Notes: generated by a model from the sequence alone, not told the origin. Counted from the stretch's first letter, positions 19,585 through 29,294 are shown. The stretch: 64,000 bases of DNA from Blastococcus aurantiacus (GCF_900102425.1 NZ_FNBT01000003.1:1-64000), one strand, 5' to 3'. A program made the numbers and translations.

Positions 19585-21477
19585 CTAACCCAGGGCGCCG
19601 AGGAAGGCGTCGGTCACGGCGACCGCCGCGCTGCTGGACTGACCGCCCTCGACGAGGACGGCGAAGGCGATCGGCCCCGCCGCGCCACCGGTCCGGTAGC
19701 CGACGAACCAGCCGTGCGAGTCGGGCGGGGTGTTGGTGCCGAACTCCGCCGTCCCGGTCTTGCCGTAGACCTCACCGCGGTCGGCCAGGGCGGTGGCGGT
19801 ACCGGTCAGGACCACCTGCCGCATCAGCGGCCGGAGGGCGTCGAGGACCTCCTGGCCGGGGCCGGCAGGTGCCGGACCGGACGGCTCCGCGCCGACGATC
19901 TCGACCGGAGCCGCCGGGGTGCCGCTGGCGATGCCGGCGGCCACCAGCGCCATCTGGGCCGGGCTCATGAGCACCTGCCCCTGGCCGATCATGTTCGCGG
20001 CCTTCGTGGTGCCGGTGCTGTCCCCGGGCACGCTGCCGGAGAAGACGTCGACGGGCAGCTGCCAGTCGGTGCCCACCCCGTACGACGCCGCGGCCTCGGC
20101 CAGGGCCGGGTCGGGCAGCTCCAGGCCCTGCTGGATGAAGGTCGTGTTGCACGACTGGGCGAAGGCCTCGGTGAACGGCACGGTGCCCAGGTCGAACTGG
20201 TCCTGGTTCTCGAACTCGCGCCCCTCGACGACCGTCGTCCCGGGGCAGGGCACGGTGTCGGTGGGCGTCAGCGCACCGGTCGAGAGCAGCGCGGTGGCGG
20301 TGATGGCCTTCATGCTCGAGCCGGGCGGGAAGTTGCCGGCGAGCGCGTTGCCCGCGTCGGCCACCTCGTTGGAGGAGACGGCGAGGAGCTCGCCGGTGCC
20401 GGGGCGCACCACCACGAGGTGCGTGGCCCGGGCCTCGCCGGCGACGGCGGAGTCGGCCGCGCTCTGGACGGCCGGGACCAGGGGGGTCTGCACCGGCTCG
20501 CCCGGCACCGGCTCGACGGCGGCGATCTCGCGACCCTCGTCCCCGATGCTCTCGTCCAGGGCCGTGACGCGGACGGTGAACCCGGCGGTGCCGGACAGCT
20601 GGTCCTGGAAGGCCCGCTGCAGACCCGAGGTGCCGAGCTGGTCACCGGCGGCGTAGCGGGCCTCGCCGTCCTCGGTCGACTCCTCCAGGATCTCGGCGGT
20701 CGCCGCGCCCACCCGGCCGAGGAGCGCCTCGGCGAAGCGCGGCGTCGGGGCCAGCAGCCGGGTGTCCGTCGGGAAGACCGTGCCGGGCAGGTCGAACACC
20801 CGCGCGCGGATGGCCTCGAAGTCCGGCCGGCGCAGCGTGATGATCGGGACGAACTGCCCGGCCGGAGCGGCCTGGACGTCGGCGGTGATGTCCTCGGCGG
20901 AGACGCCCGTCGCGGCCGACAACTCCGCCGCCAGCGCCGGCAGGTCGGTCACCTTCCCGGGGTCGACCCCGACGTTGACGACCTCGGTCGGGGTGAACAG
21001 GGGCGCGCCGGACGCGTCGGTGATCGGGGCGCGCTCCGGCAGGCTGCGGTCCAGCTCCAGGTGCTGGCCCTCGCCCAGCTCGGGGTGCACGAGGGTCGGC
21101 TCGGCGACGACCTCCCAGCCGTCGTCGCCCTCCTCGAGCTGCAGCGAGGCGTCGTAGGTCCAGTCCGGTGCGGCGGCCAGGTCCCACGTCGCCGTCCAGT
21201 CCGCGGTCGCCGTCCCGTCCTCGACGGTGACGTCGCCGAGCTCGGCGGACAGCTCCGCATCGGGCAGGTCGGTCGCGGTCTGCTCCAGCAGTGCGGTGGC
21301 AGCGTCCGGGTCGGAGGTCGCGGCCGCGGCGCCGGCCGCGTCGCCCCCGGCCCACTCGTCGAGGAATGCCTGCGCGGCCTCCCGCACCTCGTCCTCACCG
21401 CCGCCGGAGCAGGCGGCCAGGACGGGCCCGGCGAGCAGGAACGAGGTCAGCAGGACGGAGCCGGATCGCGCGCGCAC
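19585..21477 (-). CDS. penicillin-binding transpeptidase lipoprotein with MecA N-terminal domain
   Basis: A 630-residue class B PBP that cross-links peptidoglycan outside the membrane. After a signal sequence and lipobox (VLAAC) comes an NTF2-like MecA_N domain (about residues 27-145), a dimerisation region, and the transpeptidase domain with SSMK (catalytic Ser in PPGSSMKA), SCN (AQSCNTTF) and KTG (VYGKTGTAEFG). It corresponds in context to the M. tuberculosis penicillin-binding lipoprotein Rv2864c near ispG. The GTG start at 21477 has CAGGCT six bases upstream and no ribosome-binding site. Confidence 0.95.
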   Translation of the reverse strand: MRARSGSVLLTSFLLAGPVLAACSGGGEDEVREAAQAFLDEWAGGDAAGAAAATSDPDAATALLEQTATDLPDAELSAELGDVTVEDGTATADWTATWDLAAAPDWTYDASLQLEEGDDGWEVVAEPTLVHPELGEGQHLELDRSLPERAPITDASGAPLFTPTEVVNVGVDPGKVTDLPALAAELSAATGVSAEDITADVQAAPAGQFVPIITLRRPDFEAIRARVFDLPGTVFPTDTRLLAPTPRFAEALLGRVGAATAEILEESTEDGEARYAAGDQLGTSGLQRAFQDQLSGTAGFTVRVTALDESIGDEGREIAAVEPVPGEPVQTPLVPAVQSAADSAVAGEARATHLVVVRPGTGELLAVSSNEVADAGNALAGNFPPGSSMKAITATALLSTGALTPTDTVPCPGTTVVEGREFENQDQFDLGTVPFTEAFAQSCNTTFIQQGLELPDPALAEAAASYGVGTDWQLPVDVFSGSVPGDSTGTTKAANMIGQGQVLMSPAQMALVAAGIASGTPAAPVEIVGAEPSGPAPAGPGQEVLDALRPLMRQVVLTGTATALADRGEVYGKTGTAEFGTNTPPDSHGWFVGYRTGGAAGPIAFAVLVEGGQSSSAAVAVTDAFLGALG

Positions 21478-21483
21478 CAGGGC

Positions 21484-21489
21484 AGCCTG
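21484..21489 (-). promoter_or_regulatory. candidate -10 of the PBP gene, leaderless start
   Basis: On the minus strand CAGGCT ends 6 nt before the GTG at 21477, with no ribosome-binding site between. This matches the leaderless geometry seen at several genes here, but the hexamer departs from TANNNT at base 1. Confidence 0.35.
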
Positions 21490-21495
21490 TCAGAC

Positions 21496-21553
21496 GGCCC
21501 TCCGCAGGGGCCCGCGGCGAGCTTGCGAGTCGTGGGGGGCGGGGGGTCCTTCT
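21496..21553. repeat. copy B of an intergenic hairpin repeat
   Basis: The sequence shares GCAGGGGCCCG, CGAGC..GCGAG, a GGGGGGC tract and GGGGTCCTTCT with the element at 19507-19582, in the same order and orientation. Both begin right after a minus-strand stop codon. It includes a short GC hairpin and probably acts as a terminator for the acetyltransferase gene. Confidence 0.65.
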
Positions 21554-22405
21554 TCAGAACAGCACGCTGGAGAACTGGCCGACCTCGCGGAAACCGACCC
21601 TGCGGTAGGCCGCGCGGGCGGTGGCGTTGAAGTCGTTCACGTACAGGCTGACCACGGGGGCGACGGTCGACCGGGCGTACTCGACGACGGCGGCGGTCCC
21701 GGCCGCACCGATGCCGGCGCCGCGGTGCTGGGGCGCGACCCACACGCCCTGCACCTGGCAGGCCGCCCGGCTCACGGCGCCGATCTCGGCTTTGAAGACG
21801 ACCTGCCCGTCCTCGATCCAGGCCAGGGACCGGCCGGCGCGCACCAGCTCGGCCAGCCGGGCGCGGTAACCCGCGCCGCCGTCGATGCGCAGCGGGCTGA
21901 CGCCGATCTCCTCGGTGAACATGGCGACGGCGGCCGGCAGGAGGATGTCGAGCTCGTCGGTCCGCACCGGGCGCACCCGCGTCTCCGGCGCGATCGCCGG
22001 AGGGCCGTCGATGGCCAGCAACGGCTGCCGGGCCCGGTGGTCCCGGCACGGCCCCCAGTACGGCGCCAGCAGGTCCCACAGCGGCGCCACGGAGGCTGCG
22101 GGGCCGACGATCGTGCTGCACCGGCGCCCGGCCCGGCGGGCGAGCTCGGCGAAGGCAGCCGCGGCGGCGCGCTCCGCGCCCGGGACGGCGAAGGGGATCA
22201 GGTTCGCGCCGGCGAGGCAGACCGCCTCCAGGGACCGGCCCGAGCCGAACCCCCACAGGGGCGCCCCCACGGCCACCGGCGCGGTGCCGGTGAGCTCGAC
22301 CCGGCCGGCCAGCACGCAGGCCGCCACCGGGTCGGTGGCCAGCAGCCGGTGGACGGCGGGCTCGTCACCCTCGTCGAGGACGCGGGCGGTGGGCGATCGG
22401 AGCAC
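21554..22405 (-). CDS. GNAT N-acetyltransferase with DUF4081 domain
   Basis: A 283-residue protein with an N-terminal DUF4081 region (about residues 1-130) and a C-terminal GNAT fold: VQGVWVAPQHRGAGIGAAGTAAVVEYARS is the acetyl-CoA-binding motif and LYVNDFNATARAAYRRVGFREVGQFSSVLF the end of the fold. It matches the actinobacterial gene next to ispG (Rv2867c in M. tuberculosis). The acceptor substrate is unknown. The start is the GTG at 22405. Confidence 0.9.
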   Translation of the reverse strand: MLRSPTARVLDEGDEPAVHRLLATDPVAACVLAGRVELTGTAPVAVGAPLWGFGSGRSLEAVCLAGANLIPFAVPGAERAAAAAFAELARRAGRRCSTIVGPAASVAPLWDLLAPYWGPCRDHRARQPLLAIDGPPAIAPETRVRPVRTDELDILLPAAVAMFTEEIGVSPLRIDGGAGYRARLAELVRAGRSLAWIEDGQVVFKAEIGAVSRAACQVQGVWVAPQHRGAGIGAAGTAAVVEYARSTVAPVVSLYVNDFNATARAAYRRVGFREVGQFSSVLF

Positions 22406-22429
22406 GGGCAGCGGACGGGTGCGGGCCGG

Positions 22430-23590
22430 TCAGCTGACGGAGACGACGGGCGGCCCGGAGGGAACGCCGGCGTCGGTCTGCTGCTCCGCGATGCGCATGG
22501 CCTCCTCGATGAGCGTCTCGACGATCATCGACTCCGGCACGGTCTTGACGACCACGCCCTTCACGAAGATCTGCCCCTTGCCGTTGCCCGACGCCACCCC
22601 GAGGTCGGCCTCGCGGGCCTCGCCGGGGCCGTTGACGACGCAACCCATGACGGCGACGCGCAGCGGCACCTCCATGCCCTCGAGCCCGGCGGTCACCTCG
22701 TTCGCCAGCTTGTAGACGTCGACCTGCGCGCGGCCGCACGAGGGGCAGCTGACGATCTCCAGGCCGCGCTGCTTGAGGTTCAGCGACTCCAGGATCTGGT
22801 TGCCGACCTTCACCTCCTCGGCCGGCGGGGCCGACAGGGAGACGCGGATCGTGTCACCGATGCCCTGGGACAGCAGGGCACCGAAGGCGACGGCGGACTT
22901 GATCGTGCCCTGGAAGGCGGGGCCGGCCTCGGTGACGCCCAGGTGCAGCGGGTAGTCGCACTGCGCGGCGAGCAGCTCGTAGGCGCGGACCATGACGACC
23001 GGGTCGTTGTGCTTGACCGAGATCTTGATGTCGCGGAAGTCGTGCTCCTCGAACAGCGAGCACTCCCACAGCGCCGACTCGACCAGCGCCTCGGGCGTCG
23101 CCTTGCCGTACTTCGCCAGCAGGCGCTTGTCGAGGGAGCCGGCGTTCACCCCGATGCGGATCGGCGTCCCCGCGTCCTTGGCCGCCCGGGCGATCTCGCC
23201 GACCTTGTCGTCGAACTTCTTGATGTTGCCGGGGTTCACGCGGACCGCCGCGCAGCCGGCGTCGATGGCCGCGAACACGTAGCGCGGCTGGAAGTGGATG
23301 TCGGCGATGACCGGGATCTGCGACTTCTTCGCGATCGTCGCGAGCGCCTCGGCGTCGTCGGTGTCCGGTACGGCGACCCGCACGATCTGGCAGCCCGAGG
23401 CGGTCAGCTCGGCGATCTGCTGGAGGGTGGCGTTGATGTCGGCGGTCTTGGTGGTGCACATCGACTGCACGCTGACCGGGAAGTCGCTGCCGACGCCGAC
23501 GCCGCCCACGTCGAGCTGGCGGGTCTTGCGCCGCGGAGCGAGGACGGGCGGGGGCGCGGCAGGCATGCCGAGACCGACGGGGATGGCCAT
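22430..23590 (-). CDS. ispG: 4-hydroxy-3-methylbut-2-en-1-yl diphosphate synthase
   Basis: IspG (GcpE) reductively opens MEcPP to HMBPP in the MEP isoprenoid pathway using a [4Fe-4S] cluster. The 386-residue protein has the TIM-barrel part ([37 protein letters not shown]) and the cluster motifs CPSCGR and [11 protein letters not shown]. The ATG at 23590 is chosen because homologues begin just before this point; GATACT lies 7 nt upstream. It is clustered with dxr, the committed enzyme of the same pathway. Confidence 0.97.
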   Translation of the reverse strand: MAIPVGLGMPAAPPPVLAPRRKTRQLDVGGVGVGSDFPVSVQSMCTTKTADINATLQQIAELTASGCQIVRVAVPDTDDAEALATIAKKSQIPVIADIHFQPRYVFAAIDAGCAAVRVNPGNIKKFDDKVGEIARAAKDAGTPIRIGVNAGSLDKRLLAKYGKATPEALVESALWECSLFEEHDFRDIKISVKHNDPVVMVRAYELLAAQCDYPLHLGVTEAGPAFQGTIKSAVAFGALLSQGIGDTIRVSLSAPPAEEVKVGNQILESLNLKQRGLEIVSCPSCGRAQVDVYKLANEVTAGLEGMEVPLRVAVMGCVVNGPGEAREADLGVASGNGKGQIFVKGVVVKTVPESMIVETLIEEAMRIAEQQTDAGVPSGPPVVSVS

Positions 23591-23643
23591 GCCGTCCAGT
23601 ATCCACCGGCCTGCCACCCGACGAGGTGGACGCCGTAGTGATC

Positions 23644-24576
23644 TCAGACGGCGTAGGAGGCGGCCTCGGCGACCAGCGCGTCGAGCACGACCTGCACCGA
23701 TCGCCGGGCGGCCCGGTCGGGGCGCATCAGCGCCTCGACGACCCGGCCCGCCCGCAGGTCGGCCAGGGGCACCAGCGCCAGCCGGCCCTCGGCCCGGTCC
23801 CGGGTCGTGTGGCGCGGCAGCAGCGCGATGCCGTGCCCGCGCGCGACCAGCTTCTCGGTCAGGGGCAGGTGCGTGGTCCGGCGGACGATGCGCACCGGTG
23901 ACCGCGCCTGCGCCGCGAGGGCGGTCAGCACCCGGTCGATGGGGAACTCGGGCGGCGGGACGATCCAGTCCTCGTCGATCACGTCCGCCGGGGTGACCCG
24001 GTCCCGCCCGGCGAGCGGATGGTCCAGGGGCAGCGCGACGTCGAGCGGCTCGCGGAGCAGCAGGCGGACCTCCAGGCCGTCGCGCCGCGGCGGCACGACG
24101 TCGTCGGACCGGTGGGCGACGACGACGTCGTAGTCGGCGGTGAGGCCCGCGAAGTCGTCCTGCAGCACGTCCTCGTCGAAGGTCTCCAGGACGACGTCGG
24201 GGTGCTGCGCCATGCGGTCGAGGAGACCGGGGACGAGCAGCTCTCCGGCCGAGTGGAAGGTGGCCAGCCGGACGGTCCCGCCGACCCCACCGCGGTAGCG
24301 CTGCCAGTCGGCCTCGGCGGTGGCCAGGGCGGTGGAGACGCTCGCCGCGATGCCGGCCAGCGCCCGGCCGGCGTCGGTCAGCCGCACCCCGCGGCCGGCC
24401 CGCTCGACCAGCACGAGGCCGAGCCGCCGCTGCAGCACCTTGAGCTGCTGGGAGACCGCCGACGGCGAGAGCACCGTGGCCCGGGCCACCGCGGTCACCG
24501 ACCCGTGCTCGGCCAGCTCGCGGAGGACGGCGAGGTGCGCGACGTCCACCCGGTCCCAAAGCCCGTCATCGACCAT
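23644..24576 (-). CDS. LysR family transcriptional regulator
   Basis: A 310-residue LysR regulator: the N-terminal winged helix-turn-helix ([45 protein letters not shown]) is followed by a periplasmic-binding-like effector domain. It is divergent from an EamA exporter 72 nt away, the typical layout of a LysR regulator and its target. The ATG at 24576 is preceded by TAGCGT six bases upstream and no ribosome-binding site, suggesting leaderless translation. The ligand is unknown. Confidence 0.93.
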   Translation of the reverse strand: MVDDGLWDRVDVAHLAVLRELAEHGSVTAVARATVLSPSAVSQQLKVLQRRLGLVLVERAGRGVRLTDAGRALAGIAASVSTALATAEADWQRYRGGVGGTVRLATFHSAGELLVPGLLDRMAQHPDVVLETFDEDVLQDDFAGLTADYDVVVAHRSDDVVPPRRDGLEVRLLLREPLDVALPLDHPLAGRDRVTPADVIDEDWIVPPPEFPIDRVLTALAAQARSPVRIVRRTTHLPLTEKLVARGHGIALLPRHTTRDRAEGRLALVPLADLRAGRVVEALMRPDRAARRSVQVVLDALVAEAASYAV

Positions 24577-24582
24577 GAAGCG

Positions 24583-24588
24583 ACGCTA
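24583..24588 (-). promoter_or_regulatory. candidate -10 of the LysR gene, leaderless start
   Basis: On the minus strand TAGCGT (a TANNNT match) ends exactly 6 nt before the ATG at 24576, so transcription should begin at or next to the start codon. Confidence 0.5.
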
Positions 24589-24648
24589 CATGGTCGGTGC
24601 ACCGATTTGCGCTTGTCCTTCACCCTCGCCGGCCCGACGCTCGTCGGC

Positions 24649-25593
24649 GTGCCTCTCCGCGACCGACTGCTCGCCTGCCTCGTCGCCGTCTGCTGGGGCG
24701 TCAACTTCCCCGCGACGGCGCTGGCCCTCGAGCACTTCCCACCGCTGTTCATGGTCGCCCTGCGGTTCTCGCTGGTGGCCCTGCCCGCCCTGCTCTTCGT
24801 GCCCCGGCCGCCGGTGCCGGTCCGCTGGCTGATCGGCGTCGGGCTGGGCATCGGGCTGCTGCAGTTCGCCTTCCTCTACCTCGGCATGGCCGCCGGGATG
24901 CCCAGCGGGCTGGCCTCGCTCGTCCTCCAGGCCTCGGCGCCGTTCACCGTGCTGCTGGCCGGCGTCTGGCTGCACGAGAAGCTCTCGGCCCGGCAGCTGG
25001 CCGGTGTTGCCGTGGCGGTCGCGGGCCTGGCCGTCATAGCCGTCCACCGCTCGCAGACCGCCGCGTGGCTGCCCGTCGTCCTGACCCTGTGCGGGGCACT
25101 GGGCTGGGCGATCGGGAACGTCTGCAGCCGGCAGGCCAAGGCCCCCAACGGTCTGCACCTCACGCTGTGGTCCGCGGTCGTGCCGCCGCTGCCGATGCTG
25201 GCACTGGCGCTCGTGGTCGAAGGTCCGGACCGGATCGGCCGATCCCTGGCCGACGTCGCCACCGCCGAGGCGCTGCCGGCGGTCCTGGGGCTGCTCTACG
25301 TGGTCGTCGTCGCCACGCTCGTCGGGTACGGCGCGTGGAACTCGCTGCTGTCACGGCACCCGTCGAACGTGGTCGCACCGTTCTCGATGCTCGTGCCCGT
25401 GGTCGGCGTCCTCGCCTCGTGGGTCGCCTTCGGGGAGGTGCTGGACCCGGTGGAACTGGCCGCCGGGGCCCTCGTGGTCGCCGGCGTGCTGATCGGCTCC
25501 CGGCCGGCTCAGCCGGCCAGGGTGATCGGGTTGACGATGTCGGCGATGAACAGCAGCGCCGACAGCACCAGGAAGAGCCCGGCGACGACGTAG
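24649..25593 (+). CDS. EamA family (DMT superfamily) transporter
   Basis: A protein of about 314 residues with ten hydrophobic segments and the two EamA repeats (LVAVCWGVNFPATALALEHFPPLFMVALRF; VLQASAPFTVLLAGVWLHEKLSARQLAGVAVAVAGLAVIA; later VVGVLASWVAFGEVLDPVELAAGALVVAGV). Such carriers export amino acids or metabolites. The start is uncertain: GTG at 24649 is used, but TTG codons at 24607 and 24613 are in frame. No stop occurs until 25593, so the last 28 codons overlap the 3' end of rip1 on the other strand. Confidence 0.88.
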   Translation: MPLRDRLLACLVAVCWGVNFPATALALEHFPPLFMVALRFSLVALPALLFVPRPPVPVRWLIGVGLGIGLLQFAFLYLGMAAGMPSGLASLVLQASAPFTVLLAGVWLHEKLSARQLAGVAVAVAGLAVIAVHRSQTAAWLPVVLTLCGALGWAIGNVCSRQAKAPNGLHLTLWSAVVPPLPMLALALVVEGPDRIGRSLADVATAEALPAVLGLLYVVVVATLVGYGAWNSLLSRHPSNVVAPFSMLVPVVGVLASWVAFGEVLDPVELAAGALVVAGVLIGSRPAQPARVIGLTMSAMNSSADSTRKSPATT

Positions 25594-26852
25594 GCCACGG
25601 GCATCAGCCGGGCGATGTCGAAGGGGCCGGGGTCGGGCCGTCCGCGCAGCCGGGCGACGCTGGCCCGGGCCTTCTCGTACAGGGCGCCGGCGACGTGCCC
25701 GCCGTCCAGCGGGTAGATCGGCAGGAGATTGAACAGGAACAGCACCAGGTTCATCCCGGCGAGCAGCTGGAAGAACGTGCTGATCTTCTCGGTGGTGGTG
25801 ATCTGGTCCAGCGCGAAGACCTCGCCGGAGATCCGGCCGACGCCTACGACGCCGATCGGCCCCTGCGGGTCGCGCTCCTCCCCCAGGAACGCGGCCCGGA
25901 AGAGCGCCGGGACGCGCTGCGGGATCTCGGCCAGCCGGTCGACCGCCCGGACGGCGTAGTCACCGATGAAGCCCGGAACCGCGGTGACCGGCTGCTGCAC
26001 GTAGGTCTGCGCGGCCTGGACCCCCACGTAGCCGACCGTGCGGGTGCCGTCGGCCTCCCCGTCGCCGTCGTCGTCGACACGGACGGTGTTGGCGATCGGG
26101 GTGACGGTCAGGTCGAGCTGCCGCGTGGCGCCGTCCTCCTCGCGCTCGACGGTGAGGACGACGGGGGTGTCGATGCTCTCCCGGATCGCGTCCTGGACCT
26201 GCCCCCAGCCGGTCGCCTCGTCGTCCTGGCCGGTGTCGGCCACCTCCGATACCGCCCGGCCGTCGATGGCGACGATCGTGTCGCCGGCCTGGATGCCGGC
26301 GGCGGCGGCCGGCGAGGGGGGCGCGTCCTCGGGGCAGGTGCGGGCCTCGGCGTCGGCCGGGAGCACGCACTCGGGGAGCGAGCTGATCGTGGTCGTCGCC
26401 CCGGGGATGCCGAAGGCCGTCAGCACGATGGTGAAGAACAGGACGGCCAGGACCAGGTTGTGCAGCGGCCCGGCGGCCATGACGACGATCCGCTGCCACC
26501 AGGGCTTCTTGTAGAAGACGCGGTCGCCGTCGGTGGGCAGCACGTCGTCCAGGGCCTGACCGCGCACCTCGGCGATGAAGCTGCGCATGCGGGTGGCGCG
26601 CTTGCTCTCGCCCTCCTCGGCCGGCGGGATCATGCCGACGATGCGGATGTAGCCGCCGAGCGGGATGCCCTTGATGCCGAACTCGGTCTCCCCGTAGCGG
26701 CGGGAGAACACCGTCGGCCCGAAGCCGACGAAGAACTGCGGCACGCGCATGCCGAACTTCCGCGCCCAGTAGAAGTGGCCGAACTCGTGGAAGCCGATGC
26801 TGAACAGCAGGCCCACGGCGAAGGCGACGATCCCGAGGATCGTCAGCAGCAA
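25509..26852 (-). CDS. rip1: site-2 (RseP/Rip1-type) intramembrane zinc metalloprotease
   Basis: A 447-residue M50 protease that cuts membrane-embedded anti-sigma factors after a first extracellular cut. HEFGH (residues 22-26) is the zinc site in the first transmembrane helix, the PDZ domain is near residues 195-290 (AAAAGIQAGDTIVAIDG), and the second catalytic motif is LLPIYPLDGGHV. It lies between dxr and ispG as Rv2869c does. The start codon is TTG, 10 nt after the dxr stop. The PDZ region contains a DDDGDGEADG loop resembling a calcium site. Confidence 0.95.
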   Translation of the reverse strand: MLLTILGIVAFAVGLLFSIGFHEFGHFYWARKFGMRVPQFFVGFGPTVFSRRYGETEFGIKGIPLGGYIRIVGMIPPAEEGESKRATRMRSFIAEVRGQALDDVLPTDGDRVFYKKPWWQRIVVMAAGPLHNLVLAVLFFTIVLTAFGIPGATTTISSLPECVLPADAEARTCPEDAPPSPAAAAGIQAGDTIVAIDGRAVSEVADTGQDDEATGWGQVQDAIRESIDTPVVLTVEREEDGATRQLDLTVTPIANTVRVDDDGDGEADGTRTVGYVGVQAAQTYVQQPVTAVPGFIGDYAVRAVDRLAEIPQRVPALFRAAFLGEERDPQGPIGVVGVGRISGEVFALDQITTTEKISTFFQLLAGMNLVLFLFNLLPIYPLDGGHVAGALYEKARASVARLRGRPDPGPFDIARLMPVAYVVAGLFLVLSALLFIADIVNPITLAG

Positions 26853-26862
26853 CCCGCTCAGC

Positions 26863-28059
26863 TCAGCCTCCGGCGATGAGTCCCCGGGCGTGCTCCCGGG
26901 CCCACTTCTCCGCGGCCAGGACGTCCTCGACGCGCGTGGGGACGCCGAGGTCCGGCGCCTCCTCGAGGGTACGCGCGACGAGCTGGACGATCCCTGGGAA
27001 CGACAGGCGACCCGCCGTGAAGGCCGCGACCGCCTCCTCGTTGGCGGCGTTGTAGATCGCCGGGGCCACGCCTCCGGCCTCGCCGGCCGCCCGGGCCAGC
27101 CGGACCGCGGGGAACGCCACCTCGTCCAGCGGCAGGAACTCCCAGGTGCTGGCCGCGGTCCAGTCCAGGGCCGGCTGCACCTCGGGCAGCCGGTCGGGCC
27201 AGGCCAGGCCCAGTGCGATGGGCAGCCGCATGTCCGGCGGGCTGGCCTGGGCGATGGTGGCGCCGTCGGCGAAGGTCACCATCGAGTGCACGATCGACTG
27301 CGGGTGCACCACCACGTCGATGTCGGCGTAGGGCACGCCGAAGAGCAGGTGCGCCTCGATCAGCTCGAGGCCCTTGTTGACCAGCGTCGCCGAGTTGATG
27401 GTGATGACCGGGCCCATGTCCCACGTCGGGTGTGCCATCGCCTGCTCGACGGTGACCTGCTCGAGCTCGGCGGCCGAGCGTCCCCGGAACGGTCCGCCGC
27501 TGGCGGTGAGCACCAGCCGGGCCACCTCGCTCGCCTGCCCGGCGCGCAGGCACTGCGCCAGGGCCGAGTGCTCCGAGTCGACGGGCACCAGCTGGCCGGG
27601 GGCCGCGGCGGCGAGGACGAGCTCCCCACCGGCGATGAGGGACTCCTTGTTGGCCAGCGCGACGGTGCGGCCGGCCCGCAGGGCCGACAGGGTCGGCTCC
27701 AGTCCGATCGAGCCGGTGATGGCGTTGAGGACGACGTCGGCGGGACGGGCGGCCAGCTCCTGCGCGGCGCGCGGGCCGGCGAGGATCTCGGGGAGCGAGT
27801 ACTCGCCGCGGGACCACCCGCGCTTGGAGGCGGCGGCGTAGAAGGCCAGTTGCAGGTCCTGCGCGGCGGTGGCCTTGGCGACGGCGACCGTGCGCACGCC
27901 GAGTGCCAGCGCCTGCTCGGCGAGCCGGGCGACGTCTCCCCCTCCGGCCGCCAGCCCGGTGATCCGCAGCCGGTCGGGGTTCTGCTGAGCCACCTCGATC
28001 GCCTGCCGGCCGACCGACCCCGTCGAACCGAGAACGGTCACCTCGCGCAGCGTCGTCAC
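26863..28059 (-). CDS. dxr: 1-deoxy-D-xylulose 5-phosphate reductoisomerase
   Basis: Dxr (IspC) makes MEP from DXP with NADPH, the committed isoprenoid step. The 398-residue protein begins [23 protein letters not shown] with the NADPH loop, and contains [34 protein letters not shown] and [10 protein letters not shown], holding metal and substrate ligands. The GTG start at 28059 has GGGGAGGA upstream; an open frame continues 5' but without homology. It forms an operon with rip1. Confidence 0.97.
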   Translation of the reverse strand: MTTLREVTVLGSTGSVGRQAIEVAQQNPDRLRITGLAAGGGDVARLAEQALALGVRTVAVAKATAAQDLQLAFYAAASKRGWSRGEYSLPEILAGPRAAQELAARPADVVLNAITGSIGLEPTLSALRAGRTVALANKESLIAGGELVLAAAAPGQLVPVDSEHSALAQCLRAGQASEVARLVLTASGGPFRGRSAAELEQVTVEQAMAHPTWDMGPVITINSATLVNKGLELIEAHLLFGVPYADIDVVVHPQSIVHSMVTFADGATIAQASPPDMRLPIALGLAWPDRLPEVQPALDWTAASTWEFLPLDEVAFPAVRLARAAGEAGGVAPAIYNAANEEAVAAFTAGRLSFPGIVQLVARTLEEAPDLGVPTRVEDVLAAEKWAREHARGLIAGG

Positions 28060-28189
28060 GGCTGCATCCTCCCCGACTCCCGCGGCACGCGGAGAGGGTG
28101 ACCTCGCCGGGTGCCCGGCAGGGAGTCCTGACAGAATGCGGGACGAGACCGTGCGAACCAGCACGAGCGCCAGCGAGGAGGACGACGCC

Positions 28190-28516
28190 GTGAGCGATGC
28201 ACTGCACCGCAGCCGGATCGCGCAGGACAACCCGGCCACCGAGCGGGTCAACCAGCCCGGGCGCGAGGAGGGCGTGGTCCGCGCCGGTGCGCACCCGGTG
28301 GAGCACGAGGAGCCGGCCGACTGGGGCTGGCACGGGGAGACCGGCAAGGCCGGCCGCCGCGCCGCATGGATCACCGTCCTCGTCGTGCTCAGCTACCTGA
28401 TCGGCAACCACGAGGGCCGCGTCGAGGACCTGTACGTCCTGGGCACCGCCCTCCTGCTGGTCACCATCCTGGTGTGGGACATCGTCCGGCGGAGGAACGC
28501 CTGGCGCAGCCGCTAG
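28190..28516 (+). CDS. DUF2631 membrane protein
   Basis: A 108-residue actinobacterial DUF2631 protein, regularly divergent from dxr. It has a soluble N-terminus ([11 protein letters not shown] ... [12 protein letters not shown]) and two transmembrane helices (about residues 57-73 and 80-98). The GTG at 28190 is chosen for its strong GAGGAGG 8 nt upstream; an ATG at 28136 in the same frame would add 18 residues. Function is unknown. Confidence 0.83.
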   Translation: MSDALHRSRIAQDNPATERVNQPGREEGVVRAGAHPVEHEEPADWGWHGETGKAGRRAAWITVLVVLSYLIGNHEGRVEDLYVLGTALLLVTILVWDIVRRRNAWRSR

Positions 28517-28524
28517 GAACTCGT

Positions 28525-28569
28525 GAACAGGAAGGGCCGGCCCCCGCGGGGACCGGCCCTTTCCTGTTC
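28525..28569. terminator. bidirectional terminator between DUF2631 and VIT genes
   Basis: Arms 28525-28540 (GAACAGGAAGGGCCGG) and 28553-28569 pair with one bulged base around a CCCC-GCGGGG core. Short T-rich stretches flank it on both sides. It sits in the 58-bp gap of a convergent pair. Confidence 0.85.
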
Positions 28570-28574
28570 TCCGG

Positions 28575-29294
28575 CTAGGCGACCGTGACCCCGATGGCCG
28601 AGCCGACCAGGTAGGTGATCCCGGCGGCCGCAGCGCCGAAGAGCAGCTGGCGGGCACCGGAGTACCACCAGGGGCGCGGGGTGAAGCGGGAGGAGATCGC
28701 CCCGGCGGCCAGCAGCCCGATCCCGCCGGCGACCAGCGCCGGCCACAGCACCGAGACCCCGGCCAGGAACGGCAGCAGCGGGATCAGCGCGCCGATGCCG
28801 AAGGTCACGAACGACGACGCGGCCGCGACCATCGGCGAGGGCCGGTCCTCCGGGTCCAGGCCGAGCTCGGCCACGACGTGCAGCCGCAGGGCGGTCTCCG
28901 GGTCGCGGGAGAGCTGGACGGCGACCGTGCGGGCCAGCCGGTCGTCGACGCCACGGACCCGGAGCATCTCGACCAGCTCGTCGAGCTCGCCGACGGGGTT
29001 GCGCGCGAGCTCCCGGCGCTCCTTCTCGACCTCGAGCTCGAGCTGCTCGTTCTGCGTCTTCACCGAGGTGTACTCGCCGAGCGCCATGGAGATGGCGCCG
29101 GCGACCAGGCTGGCCACGCCGGCGAGCACGATCGCCCGCGGCGCGGCGCCACCGCCGCCGACGCCGGCGACCAGGGCGGTGTTGGTGACCAGCCCGTCCA
29201 TGGCCCCGAAGACGGCGGCCCGCAGCCAGCCGCCGGAGACGTCGGCGTGCGAGTGCTCGTGCGCCTCGGCGTCCGTAGGGGCGCCGGAGGTCAC
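28575..29294 (-). CDS. VIT1/CCC1 family iron/manganese transporter-like protein
   Basis: A 239-residue membrane protein of the VIT family: [51 protein letters not shown] (the cytosolic metal-binding helix start), and three C-terminal hydrophobic segments. Plant and yeast members move Fe2+ or Mn2+ out of the cytosol; here plasma-membrane efflux is inferred. The GTG at 29294 overlaps the rlmN stop (GTGA), so it is co-translated with rlmN. The N-terminus has a His-rich HEHSHAD patch. Confidence 0.9.
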   Translation of the reverse strand: MTSGAPTDAEAHEHSHADVSGGWLRAAVFGAMDGLVTNTALVAGVGGGGAAPRAIVLAGVASLVAGAISMALGEYTSVKTQNEQLELEVEKERRELARNPVGELDELVEMLRVRGVDDRLARTVAVQLSRDPETALRLHVVAELGLDPEDRPSPMVAAASSFVTFGIGALIPLLPFLAGVSVLWPALVAGGIGLLAAGAISSRFTPRPWWYSGARQLLFGAAAAGITYLVGSAIGVTVA

